From: Actinocrinis sp035650855
GTDB taxonomy: Bacteria; Actinomycetota; Actinomycetes; Streptomycetales; Catenulisporaceae
Length of the DNA: 20,589 bases
Direction of reading: 5' to 3'
NCBI RefSeq assembly: GCF_035650855.1
Contig: NZ_DASRGV010000133.1
Coordinates: 1-20,589 of the forward strand
Shown here in pieces: positions 1 to 6,729 of this stretch. Under the pieces are notes generated by a model that did not search any database, was not told the origin of the DNA, and was given only the letters and a program-made list of their open reading frames with translations. Numbering within the stretch: position 1 is the stretch's first letter; each line of letters opens with the position of its first letter. Position numbers and translations under genes: made by a program.

Positions 1-90
1 GGCGTGATCTCGTTCGGCGAGCTCGACCCGGCCCGCACCGGCCCCCGCATCGTGCGCGCCGCCGCCGAGGTCGCCAAGGCGCTGCGCTGA
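1..90 (+). CDS. C-terminal end of an unidentified protein (partial)
   Basis: Frame 1 is open from the window edge to a TGA at 88-90 and encodes 29 residues ending in AAAEVAKALR. All 29 sense codons end in G or C, as expected for a real gene in this genome. The antisense reading of the same bases has only about three quarters G/C at its third positions. The visible part is an alanine-rich, probably helical C-terminus with no diagnostic motif, so no family is assigned. It converges on the minus-strand HTTM gene, whose reading frame runs through these same bases. Confidence 0.6.
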   Translation, partial: GVISFGELDPARTGPRIVRAAAEVAKALR

Positions 91-1665
91 CCCGCCGAGC
101 TGACTCTGACTGCCTTCGCTTCCGTTCTCGCCGTCGTGACTGAGTTGATCGGTCCGGCGGTTCTGCGCGGCGACGGCGCAGGCCGGGGTCGAGCCCGGCA
201 GCCGATAACGGTTCGCCGAGATCACGTGATACGCCCCGGCGACAAGCCAGGAGATCGGCGGCACCAGCATCAGCGCGCCGATCGGCCGCCACGGCCAACG
301 CGAGCGCAGCAGCACCCGCGCGACCGCGGCCGCTCCGGAGTGGACCGGCGCGTCAGCGGCCGCCGGAAGCCATTGCACAGCCTTGCTCACCTGCTGCTCG
401 GTGAGCCCGTGCGCGGCGAGGTCGAGCATCTGCCACGGCACGAAGCGCACGTCAGGTCGGCACCAGGATTCGAGAATGTGCACCGAGGCGGTGCAGAAGC
501 CGCAGTCGCCGTCGAAGACCAGCGTCGGGCGCACCGTCACGGACTGTCGTGCGGCGCTGATTCCGTCTGTATTCATCTCGGCTGCGCTCATATCTTGAGC
601 GTAGGCCGGTCCGAGCAGTCTGCGCCCGACCGCCGCCCAGAACCGGTCGGGCAGGAAGATCGCGTCACCGACCAGCATGATCGCGGAGAAGAACGGCAAG
701 GCGAGCAGCACCGCGATGGACACGTGCATGACGACGAGCACGGCCAGGGCCGGGTATTTGAGGCGCGGGCTGAAGACGATGAACGGGAAGCCGGCCTGGA
801 CGAATACGGTGACGTACCCGGCGATCGCGATGGCGATCGCGTGCCCGGCGAGCCAGGCCGACAGTCCGGGCCAGGGGTGGAACCAGTTAAGTCGTAGGAC
901 GTAGCCGAGCGCTGAGCCGTTCTGCCACATCGAGCCCTGGACCTTGAGGAAGCCCGCGGTTCCGTAGATGACGCAGATCTGCGCGGCGATCACGAGCACG
1001 GCGCCGTTGTGCGTGACGATCGCCATCCGCCGCCGCGCCTCGGCCAGCTCGGCGCGCCAGTCCGGTGCGTATTCGGCCGCGGGATCGAGCGCCGAATCAG
1101 GGGTCTGTGCCGCCAAGTCATCTGCGAGCAGCGCCGCCCTCGCCTCGGCTTGCGCTCGCAATCCCCGCCTGCGCGCATCGAGCGACCAGTGCGTACCGCA
1201 GGCCGTGAAGACGAGATAGACCGACATCAGCGTCAGTACGTTGTCGCCGCCGTCGGTGAGCATCGGCGCACGGTTCTCCAGTGCCACGACAACGAATGCG
1301 AACAAGACGGAGACGATTCGCGTGCGCCAGCCGAGCACGAAGGCCGCGCCGACCGCGATCGCGGCGATATAGAAGAGGTCGAATTCGGTGCCGGTGAGTC
1401 CGGCCACCGCGGTGAACCACGCGCGCAGCAGTCCCGACCAGCCGGATCCCGTGGCGTACGCGCGATCGAGCGCCGGGCTCCAGGTGGCGCCCGGACCCCA
1501 CATGGCATCGCGCTCGCCCCACTCGCGCAGCAGGAACAGCACCCACAGCGTGCCGTAGCCGATGCGCAGCACCGCGAGGCCGCGCGCGGCGATCAGGCGC
1601 GTCGTCACCGTCTCGTATCGCTCGCCGCACCACCACAGGGCGCGGCTGAGCAGGCCCGGGTTCAT
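1..1665 (-). CDS. HTTM-domain membrane protein fused to a DCC (DUF393) thiol-disulfide oxidoreductase domain; stop outside window
   Basis: The ATG at 1665-1663 overlaps the TGA of the upstream DUF5819 gene as ATGA, so translation is probably coupled. The frame is open for 555 codons to the window edge with no stop. Residues about 25-340 are a multi-span HTTM domain (PF05090, related to vitamin K-dependent gamma-carboxylase). Visible hallmarks are DGGDNVLTLMSVYLVFT at 138-154 and FLKVQGSMWQNGSA around K241. Residues about 380-496 are a DCC domain with the DxDCxxC motif DGDCGFC at 385-391, ending in the usual LPGSTPAC. The two cysteines are a probable thiol-redox pair. The last 59 visible residues after the DCC domain are polar, glycine-rich and unlike any domain. 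They lie partly antisense to the + strand gene at 1-90. The family assignment is firm; the substrate is unknown. Confidence 0.85.
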   Translation of the reverse strand, partial: MNPGLLSRALWWCGERYETVTTRLIAARGLAVLRIGYGTLWVLFLLREWGERDAMWGPGATWSPALDRAYATGSGWSGLLRAWFTAVAGLTGTEFDLFYIAAIAVGAAFVLGWRTRIVSVLFAFVVVALENRAPMLTDGGDNVLTLMSVYLVFTACGTHWSLDARRRGLRAQAEARAALLADDLAAQTPDSALDPAAEYAPDWRAELAEARRRMAIVTHNGAVLVIAAQICVIYGTAGFLKVQGSMWQNGSALGYVLRLNWFHPWPGLSAWLAGHAIAIAIAGYVTVFVQAGFPFIVFSPRLKYPALAVLVVMHVSIAVLLALPFFSAIMLVGDAIFLPDRFWAAVGRRLLGPAYAQDMSAAEMNTDGISAARQSVTVRPTLVFDGDCGFCTASVHILESWCRPDVRFVPWQMLDLAAHGLTEQQVSKAVQWLPAAADAPVHSGAAAVARVLLRSRWPWRPIGALMLVPPISWLVAGAYHVISANRYRLPGSTPACAVAAQNRRTDQLSHDGENGSEGSQSQLGGSAQRLGDLGGGAHDAGAGAGRVELAERDHA

Positions 1666-2429
1666 CCGGTACCTACTTGAGTGACGTTCGAATCGTTCGA
1701 ACCGTTCGATCCATTGGACCTGTTCGATCCGTCCGACCCGCTGGCCCCGTCCCCGCCTGCGCCCGAGCGCGCGTCAGGGTTCTGCGTCACGGACCACCAG
1801 TCGAGCGTGCGCGTCTGCGGTGCGATCTGCGCGGGCGTGCGGCCGGGCCCGGGGATCAACGTCGTGATCGCGCGGATCTGTACCGAGCCGATCGTTCCAC
1901 TGCCGACGTGTCCGCCGAGCCGTTCGAGCGCGACGGCCATCAGGTACTTCTGCATGACGTCGGCGTTCGCGCCGGTCGGGTTGCCGTTGGCGTCGTGCGT
2001 GTCAAGCCACTGGAACCAGGCATTGCGCAGCTGGTTCTCGGTGATGTGGCCGGGCACCGGATTGCCGAGCACCGCCGCCTCGTCCTGCGCCGAGAGGTTC
2101 ACCCAGCCGGTCAGCCGGCCGTCCGGGTCCAGGCTGGCGCGCGCGTCGATCTCGACGTTCTCCGAGATCGGGTTCGGCGCGAACAGCTGCCAGTTCTGGG
2201 TGAACAGCGGCTGCATCCACCGGTTCACCGAGCGCGCGTAGCGCTGCGAGACCGGGTTGGCCGGGGCGTTGTAGAGGAAAGTCGCCGCCAGGTGCAGGGC
2301 CACGACCAGGACCACGGCGAGCGTGGTGCCGCCGACCAAGGCGCGCGACCAGGAGCGGGTCAGCGGCGTCGGGTTTTGCGCAGGCTCGCGCCCGATCGCG
2401 GTGCCGGAACCGGGTGTCGAGGCGCTCAT
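1662..2429 (-). CDS. DUF5819 family membrane protein
   Basis: The protein has 255 residues. A single membrane span lies at about 32-53 after a short cytoplasmic N-terminus, and the rest is likely extracytoplasmic. The family signature is visible as LFTQNWQLFAPNPIS at 75-89. DUF5819 proteins commonly sit next to HTTM-domain proteins in actinobacteria, and here the stop codon overlaps the start of the HTTM-DCC gene by 4 nt, which implies a shared membrane process. The C-terminal 30 residues or so are a Ser/Asn/Gly/Asp low-complexity tail built from SN(D/G) triplets, encoded by a 9-nt DNA repeat. The molecular function of DUF5819 is not known. The start is the only ATG before the domain, and the gene diverges from the RDD gene. 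Confidence 0.82.
   Translation of the reverse strand: MSASTPGSGTAIGREPAQNPTPLTRSWSRALVGGTTLAVVLVVALHLAATFLYNAPANPVSQRYARSVNRWMQPLFTQNWQLFAPNPISENVEIDARASLDPDGRLTGWVNLSAQDEAAVLGNPVPGHITENQLRNAWFQWLDTHDANGNPTGANADVMQKYLMAVALERLGGHVGSGTIGSVQIRAITTLIPGPGRTPAQIAPQTRTLDWWSVTQNPDARSGAGGDGASGSDGSNRSNGSNGSNDSNVTQVGTG
1687..1740. repeat. Degenerate 9-nt tandem repeat in the DUF5819 3' end
   Basis: Six consecutive 9-base units fit here: TTCGAATCG, TTCGAACCG, TTCGATCCA, TTGGACCTG, TTCGATCCG, TCCGACCCG. On the minus strand they encode the SN(D/G)-type triplets near the C-terminus of the DUF5819 protein. Copy number may vary between strains; that is inference. Confidence 0.75.
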
Positions 2430-2492
2430 AGCCGTCCGAGCGTACCTGCGGATGTGCGGCGCCGGGACTGCTTCGCGCGGGTGCCTTTCCGC

Positions 2493-2498
2493 TAATCT
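2493..2498 (+). promoter_or_regulatory. Possible -10 element for the RDD gene
   Basis: TAATCT fits the actinobacterial -10 pattern TANNNT and lies in a locally AT-richer patch of the 123-bp divergent region between the DUF5819 and RDD genes. No convincing -35 hexamer was seen at 16-18 bp upstream. Confidence 0.3.
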
Positions 2499-2536
2499 CC
2501 CCTAGTACAAGTTGCGGTGACGTGGCGACTTAGGGG
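2499..2536 (+). promoter_or_regulatory. Possible stem-loop in the RDD mRNA leader
   Basis: CCCCT (2499-2503) pairs with AGGGG (2532-2536), and AAGTTGC (2509-2515) pairs with GCGACTT (2525-2531) with one G-U pair. This leaves a 9-nt loop and a 5-nt bulge on the left. The structure would sequester the purine-rich AGGGG, while a second GGGG at 2542-2545, 7 nt from the ATG, stays free. A regulatory role is inference. Confidence 0.3.
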
Positions 2537-2552
2537 ATTGCGGGGCGCAGTC

Positions 2553-3530
2553 ATGACTACGGGACCAGAGGCCGGTTACTACGCCGATCCGTCGATACCG
2601 GGGTATATCCGCTACTGGGACGGCACCCAGTGGGTGCCGGGCACGAGCCGACCGGCCCCGGAGCTGCAGCAGCAGGAAGACCAAGCCGCGCTTCAGCAGT
2701 CCGTGGCCGCGCAGTTGACGCAGGCGCTTCCGGCTCAGGTCCCGCCGCAGACTCAGGCTCAGACTCAGGTTCCGGCGAACCCGGCTCCGGTACAAACGCC
2801 GACGCATACGCCGATCCCGACCCCGATGCCACAGACCGGTTATCCGCGGCAGCAGGACGAGACCGGCACCGAGAACCAGGCCGTCAGCTCCGTCGCGACG
2901 ATGGTCGTTCCCTCCGCTTTCGCCAACCGGGGCGCATACGGATCCGGTTGGTCCAGCGGCGGCGGCTCGCCGTTCGACGCGATTCCGGGCCTGTACCGCG
3001 CGAACGAGCAGGAGGAGTCCAGAGAGTCGGAGGTGCGCGTCGTCGAGTTGGCATCGGCCGGCTCGCGCATCCTGGCGCGCATCATCGATCTCTGTATCGC
3101 AGTCGTGCTCTCGCTTCCGGCGACGGTCACGCTGATGCTTATCGCGCACCGGCACGACCACGCGTACGTCAACGGGCTGCGGCTCCACGCCAAGACGACG
3201 TACCGCACGCTCGGCATGGACGCGATGGGCATCACGCTGTGGGCCGCAACGATCGCGGTCGTGGTACTGACCGCGATCATCATTGAGGCGTACCGGCTCC
3301 CGCGCACAGGGCAGACGACCGGGCGCCGGATGGTCGGTGTTCAGGTCGTGACTGCAGGTACGGCTGAAGAGGTGTCCGGTGGCGCGGCCTCGACTCGCGC
3401 GTTCCTGTTCTGGCTGCTGGCGCTGATCCCGGTCGTGGACGTGCTGGCGCTCGGTGGCGTGCTGTGGGGCCGTCCCTACCGGCAGGGCCTTCACGAGAAG
3501 TTGAGCAGAACGCTGACCATACGCGCCTGA
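2553..3530 (+). CDS. DUF2510-RDD family membrane protein
   Basis: The protein has 325 residues from ATG 2553. This start was chosen over the upstream in-frame GTG at 2517 because GGGG lies 7 nt before it and the DUF2510 domain begins at once. Residues 8-32 are a DUF2510 domain (AGYYADPS, then YIRYWDGTQWVPGT). Residues about 36-100 are a Gln/Pro/Thr-rich linker, partly encoded by CAGACTCAGGCT-type repeats. Residues 172-325 are an RDD domain with SRILARIIDL at the first helix, GRRMVGVQVV at 257-266 and a C-terminal HEK. About three membrane spans are seen (181-199, 226-246, 284-304). RDD proteins are poorly characterised; some have been linked to ion or solute transport. The gene converges on the unrecognised gene at 3635-4495. 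Confidence 0.85.
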   Translation: MTTGPEAGYYADPSIPGYIRYWDGTQWVPGTSRPAPELQQQEDQAALQQSVAAQLTQALPAQVPPQTQAQTQVPANPAPVQTPTHTPIPTPMPQTGYPRQQDETGTENQAVSSVATMVVPSAFANRGAYGSGWSSGGGSPFDAIPGLYRANEQEESRESEVRVVELASAGSRILARIIDLCIAVVLSLPATVTLMLIAHRHDHAYVNGLRLHAKTTYRTLGMDAMGITLWAATIAVVVLTAIIIEAYRLPRTGQTTGRRMVGVQVVTAGTAEEVSGGAASTRAFLFWLLALIPVVDVLALGGVLWGRPYRQGLHEKLSRTLTIRA

Positions 3531-3634
3531 TCAGCAGCGGCAATGGAACCAAGCGCGAAGGCCGCCAGCCGCCGGCGAGTCAAGGAACCAGATCGCGGCC
3601 GGCGTAGAGTACCGGCGAGCTCGAGTTAGCGCAC

Positions 3635-4495
3635 TTACCGGACGCCGGCTCCGTCCCACGGTTCCGGCATCACCTTGGGCAGCAGGTCGAGGTCCCGCAG
3701 CGAGTCCACCACCGGCGCGACCCGCGGCACCGCGAAGCCGTCCAGCAGGGCTCTGATCTGCCGCGCGGTGTCATCGTCGAGCTCGCATATGTCATCGACG
3801 ATCTCGACTCGATCCGTCCGGGCGAGTTGGGCACCGATCTGCGCTCCGCCGCCACCGCGCAGTGCGGTGGCCGTGGCGAGCAGCACGTTGAGAATCCCGG
3901 GCAGCTCGGCGTCCCAGGGGTCGGTGACTGCCTGCCACAGGCCACAGGACCAGGAGAAGGAGCAGCGCTCAGCCACCGCCGCGCGGATCGCCTCGACCAA
4001 GATCGGGGCGTCGGGCGCGTCCACGCCGCAGACCGCGAACCGGACCGACCGGCCGCGCGCGGTGATCATGCTCAGGGCGTCTCGCCAACCGGGCTCCAAG
4101 GCCAGCCCGACGGTGACCGGAACCGTCCGGGGAAGTTGGGTCAAATGGGCTAGGCTCCGGTGCACCGACTCGCCGCAGTGCCGATCCCGCTCATGTGGGA
4201 TGTCGATCCCCGCCGCCGGCCATGAAGCCGCCGCGCTGCGATAGCCGGCCAACGCTCGCGCCGCCGCCCCGTGGATCATCACCGGCAGGTCCGGCGCCTC
4301 GTCCGCCGGAGCCGCCGCGGCATCGGGCCAGGCCTCGGCCTGTACTACCCGCCGCCCGACCGCCGCAGAGACCGGCTCTGCGGCCCGCGCCGCTCCTCCG
4401 GCGCGCCCGGCCCCGCCTCCCGCGCCCGGCCTGCGGATCATCGAGAAGTCGTCCAGCAACGCATTGAGAAGAAGCATCGGTACTGCCTGTGACAT
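3635..4495 (-). CDS. Hypothetical protein, no family recognised
   Basis: The protein has 286 residues from ATG 4495 (MSQAVPMLLLNALLDDFSMI). The frame extends upstream to a GTG at 4603, but that stretch contains TTA codons and reads like non-coding DNA, whereas codon bias is normal below 4495. No clear Shine-Dalgarno precedes either start. There is no signal peptide and no certain membrane span. An Ala/Gly-rich segment lies at about 24-66. The remainder looks like an alpha/beta globular protein, with VPVTVGLALEPGW, then RFAVCGVDAPDAPILVEAI, then RVEIVDDICELDDD. Five cysteines occur in the second half, which is many for a protein of this kind. It is divergent from the ABC transporter operon across a 185-bp spacer. 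I cannot assign a function. Confidence 0.65.
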   Translation of the reverse strand: MSQAVPMLLLNALLDDFSMIRRPGAGGGAGRAGGAARAAEPVSAAVGRRVVQAEAWPDAAAAPADEAPDLPVMIHGAAARALAGYRSAAASWPAAGIDIPHERDRHCGESVHRSLAHLTQLPRTVPVTVGLALEPGWRDALSMITARGRSVRFAVCGVDAPDAPILVEAIRAAVAERCSFSWSCGLWQAVTDPWDAELPGILNVLLATATALRGGGGAQIGAQLARTDRVEIVDDICELDDDTARQIRALLDGFAVPRVAPVVDSLRDLDLLPKVMPEPWDGAGVR

Positions 4496-4680
4496 GCCGG
4501 TCACGGTAGCGCCGCGTCCGGCCCCCGACAATGCGGACGATGTTAATTCGGGGCGTCGATTCACCACTAAACCGAACAAGGTGCACGGCCTCACCGTGGG
4601 CACCGACTGTCCACATCGTGAAATTCCGTGCGCTCACTTCACGGCAGGCGCAAGCTGGAGACAATTAATAGGGAGGGACC
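4496..4680. promoter_or_regulatory. Divergent intergenic region between the hypothetical gene and the ABC transporter operon
   Basis: This 185-bp spacer is AT-richer than its surroundings. It holds an inverted repeat CGTGAA (4617-4622) / TTCACG (4638-4643) with a 15-nt gap, and inside it CCGTG (4626-4630) / CACGG (4640-4644). ATTAAT (4664-4669) precedes the Shine-Dalgarno GGGAGGG (4671-4677), and a second ATTAAT lies just inside the gene (4687-4692). On the minus strand TAACAT (complement of 4540-4545) fits a -10 for the hypothetical gene. None has a convincing -35, so promoter positions remain tentative. Confidence 0.4.
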
Positions 4681-5766
4681 ATGAATATTAATCGGCCTGG
4701 GCGCTCCGGGGCCCTCGGGGGCCGCGCGGCGGGACACGCGGGCGGCATCACGGCCGAGAACCTCACCAAGGTCTTCCACGTCTCGGCCCGCAGGCCCGGC
4801 CGCTTCTCGGCGGTCAGATCCCTGATCAGCCTGCAACGGGTGGCCAGAACGGCGGTCGACGGCGTCAGCTTCCAGATTCAGCCGGGCGAGCTCGTCGCGT
4901 TCCTCGGGCCGAACGGGGCGGGCAAGTCCACCACTATCAAGATGCTGACAGGAATCCTCACGCCGAGCAGCGGCCGGGTAGAGGTCAACGGCCTAGTCCC
5001 GCACCGCGAGCGCATCGCCAATGCGCGGCGGGTCGGCGCGGTCTTCGGCCAGCGTTCGCAGCTGTGGTGGGACCTGCCGGCCCGCGACTCGCTCAGCGTG
5101 CTGGCGGACATCCACGGCGTCGGACCGGAACTCTTCCGCGAACGGGTTGCGGCGTTCGACCGTATCCTGGAGCTCTCAGCGTTCTGGGACACCCGCGCCC
5201 GGCAGCTCTCGCTCGGCCAGCGGGTGCGCTGCGACCTGGCGGCGGCGCTGATCCACGACCCGGCGGTGCTGTACCTGGACGAGCCGACGATCGGCATGGA
5301 CGTGGTGGTCAAGGAACAGGTCCGGGAGTTCCTGCGGGACCAGGTGGAAAACCGCGGCCGCACGGTGGTGCTCACGACGCACGACATGACCGAGGTGGAG
5401 CGGCTGGCCGAGCGGGTGATCCTGATCAACCACGGCCGGATCGTGTACGACGGCGACCTGAACACGCTGCGCAGGAACCATTCGGACACTGATGGGCCCG
5501 ACGGAAACGCGGACCTGGAAGACGTGATGCGCCGCGCGTTCGGCAGGCAGGCGGCGAGTGAGCTTCTCGGTGAGGGCGGCGAAGCTGCGTCCGGCGTCGA
5601 AGCGGCGGCCGGCGGCGAAGCAGCGTCCAGCGGCGATGTCGGGGTGAGTGCGGGCTCTGGCGTCGAAGCAGCGTCCAGCACCGACGCTGTGTCCGGCGGC
5701 GATGTCGAGGCAGGCGTCGGTCCCGGGGCCAAGACCGGCGGCAGGCCGAAGGCGGCGATCTCGTGA
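4681..5766 (+). CDS. ABC-2 type exporter, ATP-binding subunit (COG4586-like)
   Basis: The protein has 361 residues from ATG 4681, behind GGGAGGG. The nucleotide-binding domain spans about 23-285. Walker A is GPNGAGKST (76-84), the Q-loop is FGQRSQLWW (122-130), the signature is LSLGQ (176-180), a variant of LSGGQ usual in this subgroup, Walker B is AVLYLDEPT (195-203), and the switch histidine is H234. The FGQRSQLWWDLPARDS segment is typical of the COG4586 type that pairs with two PF06182/COG3694-type permeases, exactly the two genes downstream. Residues 291-361 form a low-complexity Gly/Ala/Ser/Glu/Val tail made of GEAAS/GVEAA-like repeats, absent from ordinary members. The TGA overlaps the GTG of the first permease (GTGA). 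It powers transport at the cytoplasmic face. The substrate cannot be told from the sequence. Confidence 0.93.
   Translation: MNINRPGRSGALGGRAAGHAGGITAENLTKVFHVSARRPGRFSAVRSLISLQRVARTAVDGVSFQIQPGELVAFLGPNGAGKSTTIKMLTGILTPSSGRVEVNGLVPHRERIANARRVGAVFGQRSQLWWDLPARDSLSVLADIHGVGPELFRERVAAFDRILELSAFWDTRARQLSLGQRVRCDLAAALIHDPAVLYLDEPTIGMDVVVKEQVREFLRDQVENRGRTVVLTTHDMTEVERLAERVILINHGRIVYDGDLNTLRRNHSDTDGPDGNADLEDVMRRAFGRQAASELLGEGGEAASGVEAAAGGEAASSGDVGVSAGSGVEAASSTDAVSGGDVEAGVGPGAKTGGRPKAAIS
5575..5745. repeat. Imperfect in-frame repeats encoding the ATPase C-terminal tail
   Basis: CGAAGCAGCGTCCAGC occurs exactly at 5616-5631 and again at 5664-5679, 48 nt (16 codons) apart. Looser copies of GGCGTCGAAGC and GGCGGCGA surround them. 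The repeats encode the Gly/Ala/Ser/Glu tail and are in frame, so gain or loss of units would not break the gene. Confidence 0.75.
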
Positions 5767-6728
5767 GCGAGATAGCACTCAATCCGGCGTCCGGCCCCGG
5801 CCCGTTCCAGCTTCCGTCGCAGCTGCCGTCACAACCCCCGTCACAACTGCCATCGCAAGCGCCGTCGCAGCCGCCGTCACAACCCTCACCACAGTTCCCC
5901 CCGCTGCGAAGGTCCGCCGACACGCGGCAGTCGCGGCGGGCCTGGCGGGCCGCGCGCGTCACCGTGCTCAGCGAGTTCTACGAGTGGGGACGCGTCGCCT
6001 CCACCCTCGGCATGCTGGTGATCCGCGCCGCGCTCACCTACTGGCTCTGGCAAGCCCTCTACGCCACCACCAAGTCAGCCGCCGGCCTCGACTCGCGCCA
6101 GGCCACCACCTACGCCCTGCTCGGCGTCTTCTACGTGGCGTTCCGGGCGGTCAATCGGTGGGCCGCGCGGGACAACATGGTCCAGCACATGCTGGAGGGC
6201 ACGATCGCCTACTGGTTTCTGCGCCCGGTGAGCCCGCGCAGGTTCTACTGCATCAAGGCCTGCGGCGACCTCGGCTACGGCGCGTCCTGGGGCGCTATCG
6301 CCTACATCGTCTGTCTCACGAGCGGCGTCATCGCGCCGCCGGTCAGCGTGCGAGCGGGCCTGGCCGCACTCGCGTGCATGACGCTCGGCCTGGTCACGCT
6401 CTACTACCTCAGGCTGCTGATCGACCTGGCCTGCTTCTGGACCGTGGTGAACAACCAGCTGGTGATCATGTACGAGATCGTACAGAACGTGCTGGCCGGA
6501 GCCCTCGTCCCGCTGTGGTTCTTTCCGGCCTGGTTCGCCTCCTTCGATCGGCTGCTGCCGTTCCAGGGCACGCTCAACGTGCCGTTGTCGCTGTACATCG
6601 GCCGCACGCCGGTGAACCAGTTCGCCGGCGCGCTGGAGGTTCAGGCACTGTGGATCGCGATCCTCGCGGTGCTCTCCACGCTGGTCTGGCGGCGCGCGTC
6701 CGCCCGAGTCACGGTGCTTGGAGGCTGA
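5763..6728 (+). CDS. ABC-2 type exporter, permease subunit 1 (COG4587/PF06182-like)
   Basis: The protein has 321 residues from the GTG at 5763, which overlaps the ATPase stop by 4 nt. Residues 17-44 are seven tetrapeptides of the type (L/P/A)PSQ, forming a proline-rich cytoplasmic N-terminal extension. The membrane domain starts near residue 65 with a charged amphipathic stretch (RVTVLSEFYEWGR) and has about six spans. EGTIAYWFLRPVSPRRFYCIKA is a typical cytoplasmic loop of this permease family. Together with the next gene it would form the membrane channel of the exporter. The extension is unusual; the core looks complete. The stop lies inside the region that carries the Shine-Dalgarno of the next gene. 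Confidence 0.9.
   Translation: MSEIALNPASGPGPFQLPSQLPSQPPSQLPSQAPSQPPSQPSPQFPPLRRSADTRQSRRAWRAARVTVLSEFYEWGRVASTLGMLVIRAALTYWLWQALYATTKSAAGLDSRQATTYALLGVFYVAFRAVNRWAARDNMVQHMLEGTIAYWFLRPVSPRRFYCIKACGDLGYGASWGAIAYIVCLTSGVIAPPVSVRAGLAALACMTLGLVTLYYLRLLIDLACFWTVVNNQLVIMYEIVQNVLAGALVPLWFFPAWFASFDRLLPFQGTLNVPLSLYIGRTPVNQFAGALEVQALWIAILAVLSTLVWRRASARVTVLGG
5811..5894. repeat. Seven 12-nt tandem repeats (coding)
   Basis: Units begin at 5811, 5823, 5835, 5847, 5859, 5871 and 5883. Examples are CTTCCGTCGCAG, CTGCCGTCACAA and CCGCCGTCACAA. Each encodes X-Pro-Ser-Gln; the last is degenerate. This is a possible variable-number repeat. Confidence 0.85.
6720..6724 (+). promoter_or_regulatory. Ribosome binding site of permease 2, deciding its start
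   Basis: GGAGG lies 5 nt before the GTG at 6730. This favours 6730 over the in-frame TTG at 6718, which overlaps it, and over the ATG at 6742, which is 17 nt away. Confidence 0.75.
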
Positions 6729-6729
6729 G

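Noticed and set aside
136..897. 253-codon + strand open frame from a GTG at 136
   Set aside because: It is exactly complementary, codon for codon, to the HTTM-DCC frame, which carries clear motifs.
3531..3634. Terminator between the convergent RDD and hypothetical genes
   Set aside because: Only 5-bp complementary stretches and direct repeats of CCGGCG were found; no convincing stem-loop.
4496..4603. N-terminal extension of the hypothetical gene to GTG 4603
   Set aside because: It contains TTA codons and weak third-position bias, so it looks like intergenic DNA.
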